From Malania oleifera (taxonomy: Eukaryota > Streptophyta > Magnoliopsida > Santalales > Ximeniaceae), in contig NC_080421.1 in the NCBI RefSeq assembly GCF_029873635.1, forward strand, positions 310,001-374,000: a stretch of 64,000 bases of DNA, written 5' to 3'. The translations under genes and the position numbers were made by a program. Within the stretch, counting starts at the first letter, position 1; each line of letters opens with the position of its first letter. This document shows, piece by piece, positions 25,226 to 35,244 of this stretch. Below the pieces are notes generated by a model. The model saw nothing but the letters and a program-made list of their open reading frames with translations, was not told where the DNA came from and ran no database searches.

Positions 25226-25447
25226 TCGTTGACAAATACATGGGTTCGTCGACAAGTGCATAAGGAAATTCGTCGACGAATACAGGGTTTCGTCGACGAA
25301 GGTCTTCAGGACCTCGTCGACGAAGGCAAGATTTCGTCGACGAGAAAATACTGAGCACTGGATTTGGGCTACTCTGAATTTCATCGACGAAGGGTAAGGT
25401 TCGCCGACGAAGTGACGTGGCTCGTCGACGAATCCTGCAGTATAAAT
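25226..25447 (+). promoter_or_regulatory. Palindrome array and TATA box of the E5 LTR
   Basis: Copies of the palindrome TTCGTCGACGAA and variants have cores starting at 25226, 25246, 25270, 25290, 25314, 25334, 25381, 25401 and 25422. Spacing of the first six alternates 20 and 24 bases. TGACGTGG at 25412 and the last palindrome precede the TATA box TATAAAT at 25441. The placement fits a U3 enhancer and core promoter; binding factors are unknown. Confidence 0.7.
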
Positions 25448-25458
25448 AGTGCTAAAAT

Positions 25459-25754
25459 CAACACCTTAAAAATCATAAATCCTAGAACAAAACATCAATA
25501 TTTCTTGGCCTACATCATTTCCTACAACTGCCAGGAAGCCAAAAACGGAATAAAAGACCTTACCCTAGATTTGAGATGAATTTCAATTTCGTTTCACCAA
25601 CGATCCGTTCCGGAAGACTTGAAGAGAACTCCGCTAGAAATGTTGTGGTGGCCTCAGATCGTCGATCCGGCGACTGATGGGGCCGAAATCGAAGAAAGAA
25701 GGGAGAGGGAGCCATAAAGGAGAGAGAGAGAAGAAGAACGGAGTTGAAATTATG
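25459..25754 (-). other. Inverted segment just downstream of the LTR TATA box
   Basis: Relative to 38285-38600 and 53000-53450, this stretch reads in reverse complement. On the minus strand it gives the same ordered landmarks: CTTCTTCTCTCTC, GATCGACGATC, CCACCAC, GAGTTCTCTT, GGATCGTTGGTG, then TAGGGTAAGG. Both flanks keep the normal orientation (CCTGCGGGTG at 25755 matches 38599). The edges are estimates. Confidence 0.72.
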
Positions 25755-27026
25755 CCTGCGGGTGTTGGATTCGTTATAGTAGGGGAATTTTAGCAGGAAC
25801 AGGTGAGGAAAATATGCTATGCTAGGCTATACGAATATGTTTTCAGTATGAAATTATAAATATCCCACCAAAGTATTGTTTACAGTAGAGATTTATATAG
25901 CTTGTCAAATGTGATTAATATGTTTTAAAATTACTGTGTGGCTTGAGAATATGTATAGAGTATAGAAATATGCTTTACAGTATTTTTAGAGATGTGCTTT
26001 ACAGGATATATAGATAGTGAATGTATTTTACAGCAATTGCATAAATACAGATTTACAGTTAATTACAGAGACACAGTTGATACAGATACAATTTTCTACA
26101 GCGTCATGGTTTATACAGTTATTATTGAATCATGGTAAAATAGATAGTGGTACATAGAAATGTATTATATAGTATCAGACCCTATTGGACCATACAGTTA
26201 CAAAGCACGGTACCGTAGCTACATACAGTTTATAAAGTGCAATCACCTATTCAGATAATACGTGGTATAAAGGTCGATCGCATAGAGCCCATGAGTGGAC
26301 ATGCTCCCCATTAGATATGGGTTGAGGAGGGGTGATCAAACTTGGAGTATAGTGATTTATTCCTAGTTGGCCAGTCAGGGTAAATCCCGCCTACGGGCCG
26401 CACAACCCTGTCATAAGGGGTTAAATCATGACACACAATTATCCACAGAGAAGTTTATAGTTATTATTATATTTATACAGTTTTACAGAAACAGAAAATA
26501 TATACATATATTAGCAGTATTTTGAATAGAAACCTAAAGTACAAAAATGTTAAGCAACAAGCAAAAGATGAAAACTATGTTTCTAGTATTGTGCTTTACA
26601 GATTTAGTGATACATGATTATATGAATATAGATTTGCATTATATTGTAACTCATTTTCCACACACTAGTAATAGCATATTTCGTCTTACTGAGCTTTGGC
26701 TCATCCTAGTGTTGAATTATTTTTCAGGTGAGCCAGTTGGGCGAGTGGACCAGGCTCGCAGATAGAGAAGTCACAGTACTGCCTTGTCAAAGAGAGTGAG
26801 TATATTTTTGAGAGTATTTTTGTATAGCCCACACCGATTGAGGATATTGAGGGAACAGTGATATGTGTATATTTTGGGAAACATGTTAGCATTCTAGTAT
26901 TATATTGTATATAATTATATATGGATATATTTATTTGATTTTCGCTTCTTGCTTCTTAGGTTAATGATTGGGTTCAATTTAGCATGGTATCAGAGCATGT
27001 TAAATTTCATAGTATAAATACCATTT

Positions 27027-27455
27027 GTAACGCCCCAACCTGGGTCTGTTAGGGAGCACTGCATCTCTCCTCCTCCACTTGGACCAGACAACAAGGGGGA
27101 AGGCCTTATCAAACTAATGACTGGCCCCACAAACCAACACGTGTCCTTTTCAGTGTGTTTTTGTCCTCACTCACACACTTCCTGAGAAAACTTCCTAGGT
27201 GGTCACCCATCCCAAGATTGCTCCAAGCCAAACACGCTTAACTATGGAGTTCTTATGGGAAAGCTCCCAAAAAGAAAGGTGCACCTTGTTGATATGGGTA
27301 GTAACATCTAATCTTTTTAAGTCTTTTCATACATGGGGTATCACATTCTCCCCCACTTATAGAACGCAACGTCCTCGTTATAAACCCATATTTCCAAATC
27401 AAAGGCGATGTGAATCTCATCACACTTCCGGTTGGGTATTGGCTCTGATACCATT
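27027..27455 (-). mobile_element. Cassandra-type TRIM unit with 5S rRNA-derived LTR
   Basis: On the minus strand: primer site TGGTATCAGAGCC (27453-27441), a short interior, purine tract AAGTGGGGGAGAA (27358-27346), then an LTR (27345-27027) starting TGTGATACCCC and ending GGGGCGTTACA. The LTR carries a 5S rRNA-like stretch; on the plus strand, CACGCTTAACTATGGAGTTC (27232-27251) and GTGGTCACCCATCCCAAGAT (27200-27219) correspond to the 5S internal promoter region. This is the diagnostic feature of Cassandra. Only one LTR is present. On the minus strand the LTR is followed by AATGGTAT, the beginning of a second primer site. Confidence 0.88.
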
Positions 27456-27457
27456 TG

Positions 27458-27915
27458 TCACACACTAGTAATAGCATATTTTGTCTTTCTAAGCTTTGAC
27501 TCATCCCAGTGTTGAATTATTTTTCAAGTGAGCCAGTAGGGTAAGTAGACCAGGCTTGCAGATAGAAAGGTCACAATACTGCCCTGTCAAAGAGAGTGAG
27601 TATATTTTTGAGAGTATTTTTGTATAGCCCACACCGGTTGAGGATATTGGGGGAACAGTGATATGTGTATATTTTGGGAAACATGTTAGCACTCTGGTAT
27701 TGTATTGTATATAATTATATATGGATATGTTTATTTGATTTCCGCTTCTTGCTGCTTAGGTTAATGATTTGGTTCAATTTAGCATGGTATTAGAGCATGT
27801 TAAATTTCATAGTATAAAAAAAATAGTTAAATAGCAGGTCGTTATAGTTTGGTATCAGAGCATGTTAAATTTCAAAGTATAAAAAAAAAAAACAGTTAAA
27901 TAGCAGGTCGTTACA
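27458..27915 (+). repeat. Direct duplication of the E5 LTR 3' portion
   Basis: 27458-27815 repeats 26661-27016 (both start CACACACTAG or CACACTAG and reach TTAAATTTCATAGTATAAA). The two copies flank the Cassandra unit. A further short duplication repeats GGTATCAGAGCATGTTAAAT (27851 onward), so primer-site-like words now lie inside the LTR. Confidence 0.8.
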
Positions 27916-27918
27916 GTT

Positions 27919-27931
27919 TTGTATCAGAGCC
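27919..27931 (+). other. E5 primer binding site
   Basis: TTGTATCAGAGCC, three bases after the LTR end, matches the tRNA-Met primer site with one mismatch (TGG read as TTG). The leader to 28219 has no gene. Confidence 0.85.
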
Positions 27932-28219
27932 TAGGTTGCTAGATTCTGTAAACTTTAGAGTGCAGCAGAACCAATACCAGAGTATAGGAAGAGGATTTGG
28001 GGTTTGTTCTGTGTCTGGGTATAGGATTTCTGTGGTGGTTTCTATGTTTTTCCTGGGGTGATGATTTCAGGAAAACCATAGTAAACTATTGTTGGGTCGT
28101 GTGTCTAGGTGATAGAACTAGATATAGAGTTAAGGTCGGGAAAGGTAATTAATTTTGAGTTGGTATAGGATAAGTCTGTATAGGAAACAAAGTACTTAAT
28201 TGTGTTTCTTATTTTCAGG

Positions 28220-29235
28220 ATGGATATAGGAAGCAGCGGCACGAATGTTGGGGAGGATAGGCCAGGACCTTCCAGCATAGGTGGAGGAGATACAGATGCT
28301 GTACTGGGTAGCATCACTCAGCAGGTGATGGCTGAGGTGGCCAGGAGTTCTAGGGAGCATGGCTGTTTAATTGAGCAGTTTACGCGGATAAAGCCCCCAT
28401 CCTTTGTTGGAGGAGATGACCTGATTATGGCTGAGAATTGGGTCCAGGATATTGAAGAAACATTGGCTGTGCTTCTATGTACGGATGAGTAGAAGGTAGC
28501 ATTTGCAGCATTCAAGTTGACAGGGGAGGGAAGCACTGGTGGAGAGCAGCGCGTCTGATAGAGGAGCAGAGGTCGGTTCTAGTGCTATTGATGTGGGACC
28601 GATTCAAGGATCTGTTCTTCGAGCGGTATTTCCTTACTATCGTTCGGAGTGTGAAGGCAGTAGAGTTTTTGCATTTGGTAGAGGGGCAAATGAATGTATC
28701 CCAGTACGAGGCTTGGTTTGTTGAGTTATCGCGTTTTGCTCCACATCTAGCACCTGACGAAGAGAAGAAGGCAAGGAAGTTTGAAGAGGGACTGAGGCAG
28801 AACTTGTTTGAGCAGGTGATTGGTTTCAGGGCTTAGACATTCACAAAGGTTGTAGACAGAGCTGCGATTATTGAGAGTGACATTCAGAGGGGTGTAGTAG
28901 CTTAGAGTCAGAGGAAGAGGCCTGCGCCTCAGGGTTTTCAGGCTGGCTCCAGTAGGGGTCCATGGAGAGGAGGTCACGATAGGGGAGACCAGAGGCTGAT
29001 GGCTGGACCTCGGGGAAATCAGGGTGCGCAAATCATCTCGGTATGTCAGACGTGCGGGAGACGTCATCTGGGGGAGTGCCAGGTAAGGAGCGATGTATGC
29101 TATCGATGTGGGAGACCTGGCCACATGGCACGTGCATGCCTAGGTCCGCCAGACTAGGTCCTAGCTCCCAAGCCTTATTGGGGAGGATATTAAGCAGCTC
29201 GGGGAGAATATCAGGCGCCTCGTGGTGGCCAGAAA
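28220..29235 (+). pseudogene. E5 gag with CCHC zinc knuckles
   Basis: The ATG at 28220 opens MDIGSSGTNVGEDRPGPSS. The gag domain follows: FTRIKPPSFVGGDD, AENWVQDIEETLAVL, a stop at about 28490, then in other frames FKDLFFERYFLTIVRSVK and ARKFEEGLRQNLFEQVIGFR (28770-28832). Two zinc knuckles near 29040-29137, CQTCGRRHLGEC and CYRCGRPGHMARAC, are the nucleocapsid signature. At least two frameshifts and several stops make it non-functional. Confidence 0.9.
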
Positions 29236-29241
29236 AGGAAC

Positions 29242-30549
29242 GTGGCTCCAGCGCGAGTATACGCTATGACACCGGGTGATGCAGAGACTGCTACGGATGT
29301 GGTGATAGGTACATTTACTGTTTTACCGCATTTCGTTAGTGTCTTATTTGATTCAGGTGCCACTCATTCTTTTTTCTCTACATCCTATGTTAAATTATCT
29401 AAGAGTGAGACACAGTCATTAGATATAGTACTGTCGGAAGGTACGCCATGTGGATCAGTGATCAGATGTCAGAGGGTACTTAGAGGCTTTCCGATAGAAA
29501 TTTAGGGGAAAGTACTACCGGAAGATTTGATTGTGTTTGATATGTGTGAGTTCGATATAATACTGGGTATGGACTGGTTGGCTGCCAATCATGCTAGAAT
29601 TGATTGTTTCCAAAAAGAAGTAATTTTAAGACTTCCTGAAAAGCAGGAATTCAGATTTGTTGGTTCATGGGTACGTGCTCTAACACAGCTGGTGTCTGCT
29701 GTGCAGGCGAGCAGATTACTTATGGACGGAGGTCAGGGGTTTATAACATTTGTGAAAGAAGTATCTGAAAATGAATTGAAGATTGACAGCACTCCAATAG
29801 TACGAGAATTTATAGATGTTTTTCTAAAGGAGCTACTAAGGTTGCCTCTTGTGCGCGAGGTGGATTTTCCTATAGATTTACCTCCAAGGACTTCGCCGAT
29901 CTCTAAGGTTCCTTACCATATGGCTTCAGCTGAATTGGAAGAATTAAAGGAACAGTTGCAGGATTTGCTGAACAAGGGGTTCATACGACCCAGTGTATCA
30001 CTGTGGGGAGCTCCAGTGTTGTTCGTAAAGAAGAAAAACGGGTCCATGAGGATGTGTATTGATTACAGAGAGATAAACAAGGTTACTATTAAGAATAAAT
30101 ATCCTCTACCCCGTATAAACGATTTGTTTGATCAGCTCTAGGGTACATGGGTATATTCTAAGATTGACCTCAGATCCGGATATCATCAAGTGAGAGTAAA
30201 AGCGGAGGACGTCGCGAAGACAACCTTCAAGACTAGGTACGAGCAATATGAATTTTTCGTTATGCCGTTTGGTCTTACGAATGCCCCAACTATGTTCATG
30301 GACTTGATGAATAGAGTTTTTATATCAGTTTGTAGTAGTTTTCATTGATGATATACTGGTACACTCAAAGAGTTTTGAGGAGCATGAGGTGCATTTAAGG
30401 CAGGTGTTGCAGACACTCAGAGAGGAAAAGCTTTATGCTAAGTTTAGCAAGTGCGAGTTCTGTTTTGAGAAGGTGGCATTTTTAGGCCATGTGATCTCAG
30501 GAGACGGTATAGCAGTGGATCCTAGCAAGATTGATGCAGTGGTGAGTTG
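29242..30549 (+). pseudogene. E5 protease and reverse transcriptase (N-terminal half)
   Basis: Protease: active site DSGATHSF (29353-29376) intact, ending near [17 protein letters not shown] (29557). A stop breaks it at 29503. [51 protein letters not shown], then after a frameshift [12 protein letters not shown] near 30335 with the YxDD-equivalent motif, and [24 protein letters not shown] codon at 30139 and the frameshift at about 30320 disable it. Coding sequence stops at 30549-30554 where a solo LTR is inserted and resumes at 32578. Confidence 0.92.
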
Positions 30550-30554
30550 GGCCA

Positions 30555-30817
30555 CGTAAGAACCCGGAAAAATACAAAATGGAGTTTCTGCAGATTTCAT
30601 CAACGAAGCCAGATTTCGTCGATGAAGGCAGTAGACTTTTCATCGAGGAAATTTAGAGGTTCGTTGATGAAGAGAAGCCGAGAGGTCTGGAAAAATTTGA
30701 ATATCAGACTTCGTCGATGAGGTTGCCGACATCCGCGACGAAATCCTTGACTTTTCATCGACAAAAACCGGGCGAGTCAAAGGCTTAAAAAAGGGATATT
30801 TGGTTTCTTATTCATTA

Positions 30818-30857
<40 letters not shown>

Positions 30858-32572
30858 GATTTCCTCACCGGTCGTTAATAAAACCAGAAATCTGAGGTTA
30901 CCACGAGGATCGTGGAGAGATTCTCTACAACTTCTGTGGATCGGAATCTCGGTTCGAGCGTTTTCGGGTTTGGTGTATGTGTAGTAGTATGGATTATAAG
31001 CATGGTTAGTATTGTGATTTGTAGATTTCGAAGTCTCGGTTCGTAGTTTTGAGGGCCGTAGAGTTCGTGGTTTGGTTTCGGGTTGAGGTAAGGGGATTCT
31101 GTTTATATTAGTTCATTTTTGAAATCAGGATCAATAAGCCTGTAGGCTACGATCATATGTATATTTTGGCTACTTATTTGGGGAAATCTATCAGGTAAAA
31201 AAATGGGATTTTCGGGTTACAGTTTTTGAGAAAATTGGGGATTTCGGGTATCATCTCTTATTTGATTGGAAAACCGTTTATGTTGTTTAAACTGTATTAT
31301 TGAGGTGACCGTAATCCATATTTGCATAAACTGTATACTTGAAATTGTAAACGATATGATTTTTCGTAAACCAAATAAGTGTGGTATGTGTGTATGTATG
31401 TAAATGTTCCAAGTATTTGTAAAACAGCTATGTGGCGGTTCATTACTGTACACTGAAATGTATAGGGACGTGAGTTCCCAAAATGATTCTAGGTTTTGTG
31501 AAATCGGCTAGTGGCGGCTAATTACCGTACGCCGAGTGTGGCTGGCTCTATATCCAGGGTGTGAAATATCACCAGTATGGTTCGGCTGGTCACCGATGGT
31601 GTGATCTACACTGTATGTTGCAATAGATTCACAGTGGGCCTAGGTTGTCGCAGCGTAGTTGTCACATGGTAATGTAATCGGGGTTAGACCAGGTGACCTT
31701 GTGTAGTTGCGTATGTAACAATGGATTCACTATTGGGCTTGAGTCGGAGATCTTCGTAGTTACATGTGTTGGAACATAACCGCTGTGAGACTAGGTGACC
31801 TTGTGTAGTTGCGTATGTAGCAATGGATTCACCATTGGGCCTTGATTGTTGCAGTGTAGTTGCGTATGTGGCAATGTAATCACTGTGAGATAAGGCGACC
31901 TAGTGTAGTTGCGAATAGTGTGACGACACTGACTGTATGTATGTATATATGTATGTATTTGAGTATGGTATGGATGAACTGGAATGGGTTTGTGAAAATA
32001 CTGGAATTGTATGGAATTTTATGGAACTTGTTTTGAAACTGTACATATGTGTTTCAAACTGTATAGTATGAATGTGTTATAAAGTATGAAAATGACACTG
32101 GTATGTCACACACTGATATAACCTATTTTCTCCCTTACTGAGAGGTGTCTCGCCCCGAATATATACAAATGTTTTTTTTCAGGTCCTTCGGGTAGCCGAA
32201 ACTAGCATCCTAGCATCCGAAAGCGGGGGGTGTGTTTTGCTTCTGTTAGTACCTGATAGGTACGAATTTTGTAACTGGGTTGTCCTGATGGATTTTGTAG
32301 GCAACCAGGGTATGTAAAGTATCTTGTGGGTATGTTTAACCCTGTATGGTATAGACTCTGGTATGGTACAGTTTGATGTAAAGAAAGACCGTATTCCGCT
32401 GCGTATATTGATGAGTATGGACATGTATTGTATGTGTGTATATAGGGCATCCGTTACCCCACGGGGTTGGACCCTCTTGTGGATGGTATCATGTATGTTT
32501 TATATTGATACAGAGACAGGTTAGGTTACTTAATTCACCCTTGGGTCCCATTTCAGGGTTCAGGGCGTGACA
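30555..32572 (+). repeat. Solo LTR inside E5 RT
   Basis: It starts CGTAAGAACCCGG (first base mutated) and ends AGGGCGTGACA. The flanks GGCCA (30550-30554) and TGCCA (32573-32577) are a 5-bp duplication with one change. It splits the RT sequence exactly between SWA and RPRNV. It contains degenerate TTCGTCGATGAA-type palindromes (30600-30775), (CT)n at 30824-30856, GAGATTCTCTACAACTTCTG near 30918, repeated units around 31670-31920 (GTGTAGTTGCGTATGT), and the hairpin CTTACTGAGAGGTGTCTCGC at 32134 followed by TTTTTTTTCAGG. Confidence 0.92.
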
Positions 32573-32577
32573 TGCCA

Positions 32578-32713
32578 GGCCGAGGAATGTGTAGGAAGTT
32601 AGGAGTTTCTTAGGACTAGTAGGTTATTACCGCCGATTTGTAGAGGGATTTTCAGCTTTGTTAGGACCTCTCACGCAATTGACTAGGAAAAATGCTAGAT
32701 TTGTGTGGGATGA

Positions 32714-32716
<3 letters not shown>
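32578..32716 (+). pseudogene. E5 RT/RNase H resumption
   Basis: Coding sequence continues directly from 30554: EVRSFLGLVGYYRRFVEGFS and PLTQLTRKNARFVWDE, the RT thumb and connection region. It ends in a (GA)n tract. Confidence 0.88.

Positions 32717-32717
<1 letters not shown>

Positions 32718-32775
<58 letters not shown>
32718..32775 (+). repeat. (GA)n microsatellite
   Basis: An uninterrupted GA tract of about 58 bases at the junction between E5 RT and an unrelated minus-oriented LTR fragment. Confidence 0.97.
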
Positions 32776-32776
<1 letters not shown>

Positions 32777-33685
32777 AAAACAGAGGAGGAAGGTAGAAGA
32801 GCTGTAGGGGGTGGATGGTTGCTGCGGGTGCTGGTGTCCTGCTCTGCTTGGCAGCATGGGTTGCTTGGTTTTGCAGCTGGTATAGCTGCTGTGCTGTTGC
32901 TTGCTAGTTGTTGTCGTGGTGGACCAAGGGGACTTCTGGAGCTGTGTGGCCTTGCGGGTGGTTGCAATAGAGAACTGTGGCTACTGGAACTGTTCTCGAC
33001 TGGTATTGAGGGATGCCTATGCATAGGGGGCCGTAGAGATCTGCTGGTGTGTGGGAAAACAGAGGAGAAGAAAGAGAAGGAGAGAGAACAGAGGGGAAGA
33101 GAGAGAGAGCTCGGGAGAGGGAACAAGGGAGAATGAGAAAAAAAAAGAATAAAGGAGCAAAGGAAGAGGGGGGAGAGAGTTGGTGCGTGGGGCACCCCAG
33201 AACAAGGGAAAAAAAGAAGATTAAATAGAGGAAGGGGCTTGCCTTAGACCCATTTAAGAGACCCGACACGGCCATGCATGACCGGGTCACATAAAAAAAC
33301 TAATTTTATTTTTTTTCTTTTTTCCTTCATTTTTGTTTTCTGCGTTCACAGCCAAGCTTGACCTTTTTAGAGCCCGTTTTGCTCAAAACTCAAAACATGG
33401 AAGTTGTAGATAATCCTTTTCTATTTCTTTAGAAATTTGAATCACCTTAATCGGAGCTTGGATGGAAAGGTTATACACGAATTATGGACAGGTGCCAGTT
33501 TTGGTTCCCAAGAATTTTTCTATGATAAAAAAATTACCAAAAATTCATAAACTATGCAATAAAACTCAAAAACGATAAATACGGCACTTTATTAAAATAT
33601 TGGACGTAATTGGGCATTTAATTAAAAATATAAGTCATAAAACCTGGATTAAGATGCCTAATTACGCAGTTTTGGCGCGTAATCA
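32776..33685 (-). repeat. Truncated LTR-like fragment, minus orientation
   Basis: On the minus strand it starts TGATTACGCGCCAAAAC at 33685. A promoter-like TATTTAATC lies near 33222, followed by a pyrimidine-rich leader of TCTC and CCTT words. No coding motif is present; the open frames here are low-complexity products of the CT-rich leader. It looks like the 5' part of an LTR from a family different from its neighbours. The LINE resumes at about 33690. Confidence 0.55.
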
Positions 33686-33689
33686 CTGA

Positions 33690-34618
33690 TTTTTTGAATT
33701 AATGGGTCAAAATGACAGCCTTTCAATTTACCATCCACTATTAGCACACCAAAATATATAAAAGGAAATTTACCTTCAATAAAATCAATCTCTTGAAGAA
33801 TTTCTCCCTTCCTCAGAGCACCCAACTTATTTGAGAAAAAAAAAGCTGATTTATCTTTATTCACCTTTTGGTTAGTCCAATTTTCATACTCCTTAATCAC
33901 CTCTATTAACTGTCTAACAGATTTTTTTACCAGCATTAGCAAGTATAACAACATCATCTACATACATTAAATGCAATATAATAGATTCACCACTCGGATG
34001 CGCAAACAGTAAAGTCCGCTTCTTAGTCAACTTTTTTTGGATTAATTTAGAAAGAACTTCTTCCATGATGAAAATATATGGCGACAACGAGTCCCCTTGC
34101 CTCAAGCCCCTTTTTGACTTAAAAAACCCCTGTAAGTGCCATGCATCATAACAGAAAACCATGGGGTAGAAATACAATTCTGAATCAACTTACAAAACCA
34201 ATCTAGAAAACCAAGAGCATAGAAAATCTGATCTACCACCTGCCACTCCACTCGATCATACACTTTGCTCATGTCTAGCTTTAGCATCATTTTACCTCCT
34301 CTCACCCGCCTATGTAATAATGTTGTCATCTCTTGAGCAAGCGTTATATTTTCAAAAATACTACTCCCTTTCATAAAAGCACCTTACTCAAAAAATATTA
34401 AATCACCCATCACCAACGAAAGCTTGCTAATAAGGATTTTGGAGAAAATTTTATAGATTACGTTACAAAGACTTATCAGTCGAAATTTATCAAAAGATTG
34501 AGGATCCTTTAATTTTGGAATAAGAACTATGTAAGAGGAACAAAAATACCGAGGCAACATATTACCTTTGAAGAACTCCCTTACCGCATCTATCACATTA
34601 TTTTTAATAATCTTCCAA
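33690..34618 (-). pseudogene. LINE reverse transcriptase
   Basis: Minus strand from 34618: YIVLIPKLKDPQSFDKFRLI (conserved LINE RT motif), then MLKLDMSKVYDRVEWQVVDQ with the first catalytic Asp, KRGLRQGDSLSPYIFIMEEV, and HLMYVDDVVILANAG, whose YVDD box carries the two catalytic Asp residues. Two or three frame breaks occur (near 34375, 34110 and 33930). The 5' end is cut near 34618, joined to the E3 LTR. Confidence 0.92.
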
Positions 34619-34620
34619 CA

Positions 34621-34771
34621 GGTAAGTATTTGAAATATAATGTGACCAGTATACCGGTGCCCAATGCGGGTCAAGTGATATGTATGGTATCAGGATTGAT
34701 GACGTGGCTGATCTGTGTGGATAAATAATTAATGAAGAGGAAAAAAAATTATGAAAAATCGAGGTGTCACA
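34621..34771 (+). repeat. End of the E3 second LTR
   Basis: It continues the LTR broken at 23218: AAGTATTTGAAATATAATGT, CAATGCGGGTCA, ATCGAGGTGTCACA, paralleling 20609-20767. It marks the far side of the LINE insertion and the right edge of E3 in E2 gag. Confidence 0.9.
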
Positions 34772-34776
34772 CATGA

Positions 34777-34885
34777 CTTGTTGAGCTACACTGTGTAATA
34801 CCGCATCTAAATCACCTCCGCCTGCACCCGAGGGCCCCGCACCCTCACTATTACTCGCATGAGCACTGTCACCCTTAGGGTCCAT
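34777..34885 (-). pseudogene. E2 gag N-terminus
   Basis: The minus-strand ATG at 34885 opens MDPKGDSAHASNSEGAGPSG, then GGGDLDAVLHSVAQQVM, the same N-terminal pattern as the E1 and E5 gag. It is cut by E3. The leader 34886-35170 has no gene. Confidence 0.85.
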
Positions 34886-35170
34886 CTTAAAAAGAAAATA
34901 AACATGGCTTAGGTACCCTATATTTAAAATTTACGTATCTAACCATTATCTTGACATCGTTATCTTAAATCAAGATTCAATCCTACACTTTAGAAACACA
35001 ACCCGACATTAGTTTACTATGACTTTCCTGAAATCGTCACCCTAGGAAAGACATAAAAACCACCACGAAAGTCCTGCCTCCAGACTGCAGAACAAAACCT
35101 CAAATCCTTTTTCCTATACTTTGGTATTGTTTCCATTACACTCTAAAGTCTACAGAACCTAACAACCTAG

Positions 35171-35182
35171 GATCTGATACCA
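35171..35182 (-). other. E2 primer binding site
   Basis: Plus-strand GATCTGATACCA, reverse complement TGGTATCAGATC, is the tRNA-Met primer site with one change, three bases from the LTR. Confidence 0.86.
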
Positions 35183-35185
35183 AAC

Positions 35186-35207
35186 TGTAACGACCTGCCT
35201 ATTTTGC

Positions 35208-35244
<37 letters not shown>

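Larger units (their letters stand above)
25071..27915 (+). repeat. 5' LTR of E5, with duplication, inversion and a Cassandra insert
   Basis: It starts TGACTCGAAGAATAAT and ends GCAGGTCGTTACA, matching the ends of 38003-40103 (TGTAATGACCC to AAGTCGTTACA). In order it holds (AAT)n at 25173-25203, a palindrome array and TATA box, an inverted leader segment, and the hairpin variant at 26685. A Cassandra unit (27027-27455) follows, then a second copy of the LTR 3' part (27458-27815) and a short repeat of the last 60 bases. Confidence 0.85.
25071..32716 (+). mobile_element. E5: Ty3/gypsy element inside the LINE, 3' part lost
   Basis: It has a 5' LTR (25071-27915), primer site, gag (from 28220), CCHC knuckles, protease, RT, then a solo LTR inserted in RT (30555-32572), and RT/RNase H resumption to 32716. 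RNase H, integrase and the 3' LTR are missing. Sequence changes at a (GA)n tract at 32718. Confidence 0.87.
23219..34620 (-). mobile_element. E4: 5'-truncated L1-type LINE, itself split by E5
   Basis: On the minus strand, RT domain pieces lie at 33690-34618, and the RT C-terminal part, zinc-binding domain and RNase H at 25070-23517. The 3' tail reaches about 23245, next to a (TA)n tract. Its 5' end stops inside RT near 34618, the usual LINE 5' truncation, and directly abuts E3 LTR sequence. Between 25071 and about 33690 lies E5 and an LTR fragment. Confidence 0.85.
20188..34771 (+). mobile_element. E3: rearranged Ty3/gypsy element, split by a LINE
   Basis: It consists of a 5'-truncated LTR (20188-20767), primer site, gag, then a direct jump from the gag zinc knuckle (22105) into the middle of an LTR. 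That LTR ends at 34771 after an interruption at 23219-34620. The two LTR pieces overlap in content (for example AGAAAAATAAATGAAAC at 20191 and 22809). Protease, RT and integrase are deleted. It ends ATCGAGGTGTCACA at 34771, followed by E2 gag. Confidence 0.82.

Noticed and set aside
25201-25440. CRISPR-like array of spaced repeats
   Set aside because: The repeats are short palindromes in an LTR promoter of a plant nuclear genome; there are no unique spacers of constant length and no cas genes.
27190-27290. 5S rRNA gene on the minus strand
   Set aside because: The similarity is partial and lies between a purine tract/primer site and LTR ends, so it is the 5S-derived part of a Cassandra LTR and not a 5S gene.
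29242-29505. Cellular aspartic protease gene
   Set aside because: DSGATHSF with adjoining zinc knuckles and RT belongs to a Ty3/gypsy polyprotein.
32695-33290. Long overlapping Ser/Leu/Pro-rich frames
   Set aside because: Low-complexity CT/GA sequence of an LTR leader with no domain, start context or neighbouring gene evidence.
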